Shown: one piece after another, positions 54,608 through 54,760 of the stretch
Layout of the letters: every line of letters starts with the position of its first letter
Numbering within the stretch: position 1 is the stretch's first letter
From: an uncultured Chloroflexus sp.
GTDB lineage: Bacteria > Chloroflexota > Chloroflexia > Chloroflexales > Chloroflexaceae
Reading direction: 5' to 3'
NCBI RefSeq assembly: GCF_937129525.1
Contig: NZ_CAKZNK010000144.1
Location: 1-54,760, forward strand
DNA length: 54,760 nt
Translations under genes and position numbers: made by a program
Notes under the pieces: generated by a model
The model's input: only the letters and a program-made list of their open reading frames with translations
Told to the model about the DNA's origin: nothing
Database searches by the model: none

Positions 54608-54760
54608 CCAATGACTTCGACTTCCCAAAGATGACCAACGACCGGGAACGGAACTACGCGCTGCGCGCCAGTCAGCGGCTCTGTTCGCCGGTAGATAGTT
54701 CTCGTGCCGCCTGCCCACCCATCCTGTGCCAGAACGCGGCGCCGTATCACAATTTATCAC

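Noticed and set aside
54562-54750. 62-codon minus-strand frame at the window end
   Set aside because: It overlaps the SDR gene end and has no ribosome site or recognisable sequence.

Overview
The window looks like chromosomal DNA of a filamentous anoxygenic phototroph of the Chloroflexus type (Chloroflexota). This rests on gene content and style: moderately high GC with many GCGC runs, an ArsA-like protein with a C-terminal Hsp20-like domain, a Ser/Thr kinase fused to WD40 repeats, DUF507, GlpABC, polyhydroxyalkanoate (PHA) granule genes and lipoproteins with Pro/Thr-rich linkers. The species is not proven.

Layout. 1-121 is the edge of a CRISPR array whose last repeat has an inverted core. 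122-782 has no gene and holds a perfect 40-bp palindrome and two GC-rich tandem arrays. 783-1681 is tenA with a TPP riboswitch and promoter (minus strand). 1895-7515 holds single genes: a UroD/MtaA-like protein, a secreted pectate-lyase-like lipoprotein, a serine hydrolase, a Rieske ferredoxin and a DUF507 protein, plus a 70-bp tandem array at 6861-7158.

The main feature is a 23-kb, 14-gene operon at 7920-30800. It is preceded by a sigma-70-type promoter with three TGAAACGTTTCA-type operators and ends in a strong hairpin. Gene order is GH94 phosphorylase, two solute-binding proteins, two permeases, an NHL-TPR-Yip1 membrane protein, a DUF5696 exoprotein, two more permeases, an exported GH144-type lipoprotein, a LacI regulator, a cytosolic GH144-type protein, a GH35-type enzyme and a GH3 beta-glucosidase. 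The GH144 + GH35 + GH3 + GH94 set points to beta-1,2-glucan (sophoro-oligosaccharide) degradation. No ATPase subunit is encoded for either transporter. The NHL-TPR-Yip1 and DUF5696 proteins are uncharacterised and are the best candidates here for an undescribed system.

30987-32171 is an acyl-CoA dehydrogenase. 32378-43151 is a glycerol/dihydroxyacetone locus: a DhaR-like regulator with degenerate AAA+ motifs, glpF, dhaK, dhaL, glpK, glpA, glpB and glpC. dhaM is absent. glpF has a long structured leader and a perfect 18-bp operator upstream of a sigma-70-like promoter. 43264-45135 is the kinase-WD40 protein.

45150-52395 is on the minus strand: a GT4 glycosyltransferase, a patatin-like lipase, the PHA regulator phaR, a phasin-like protein, a GNAT acetyltransferase, a PurD-like protein without key ligands, folD and a cyclodeaminase-family protein (FchA-like). 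FolD has Ile where the catalytic Lys is expected and overlaps fchA by 4 bp, which suggests that dehydrogenase and cyclohydrolase are divided between two proteins. 52605-54607 (plus strand) holds an ArsA-family protein without a P-loop and an SDR oxidoreductase. A shared 16-bp motif in front of phaR, the phasin gene and the acyl-CoA dehydrogenase gene suggests one PHA/fatty-acid regulon.
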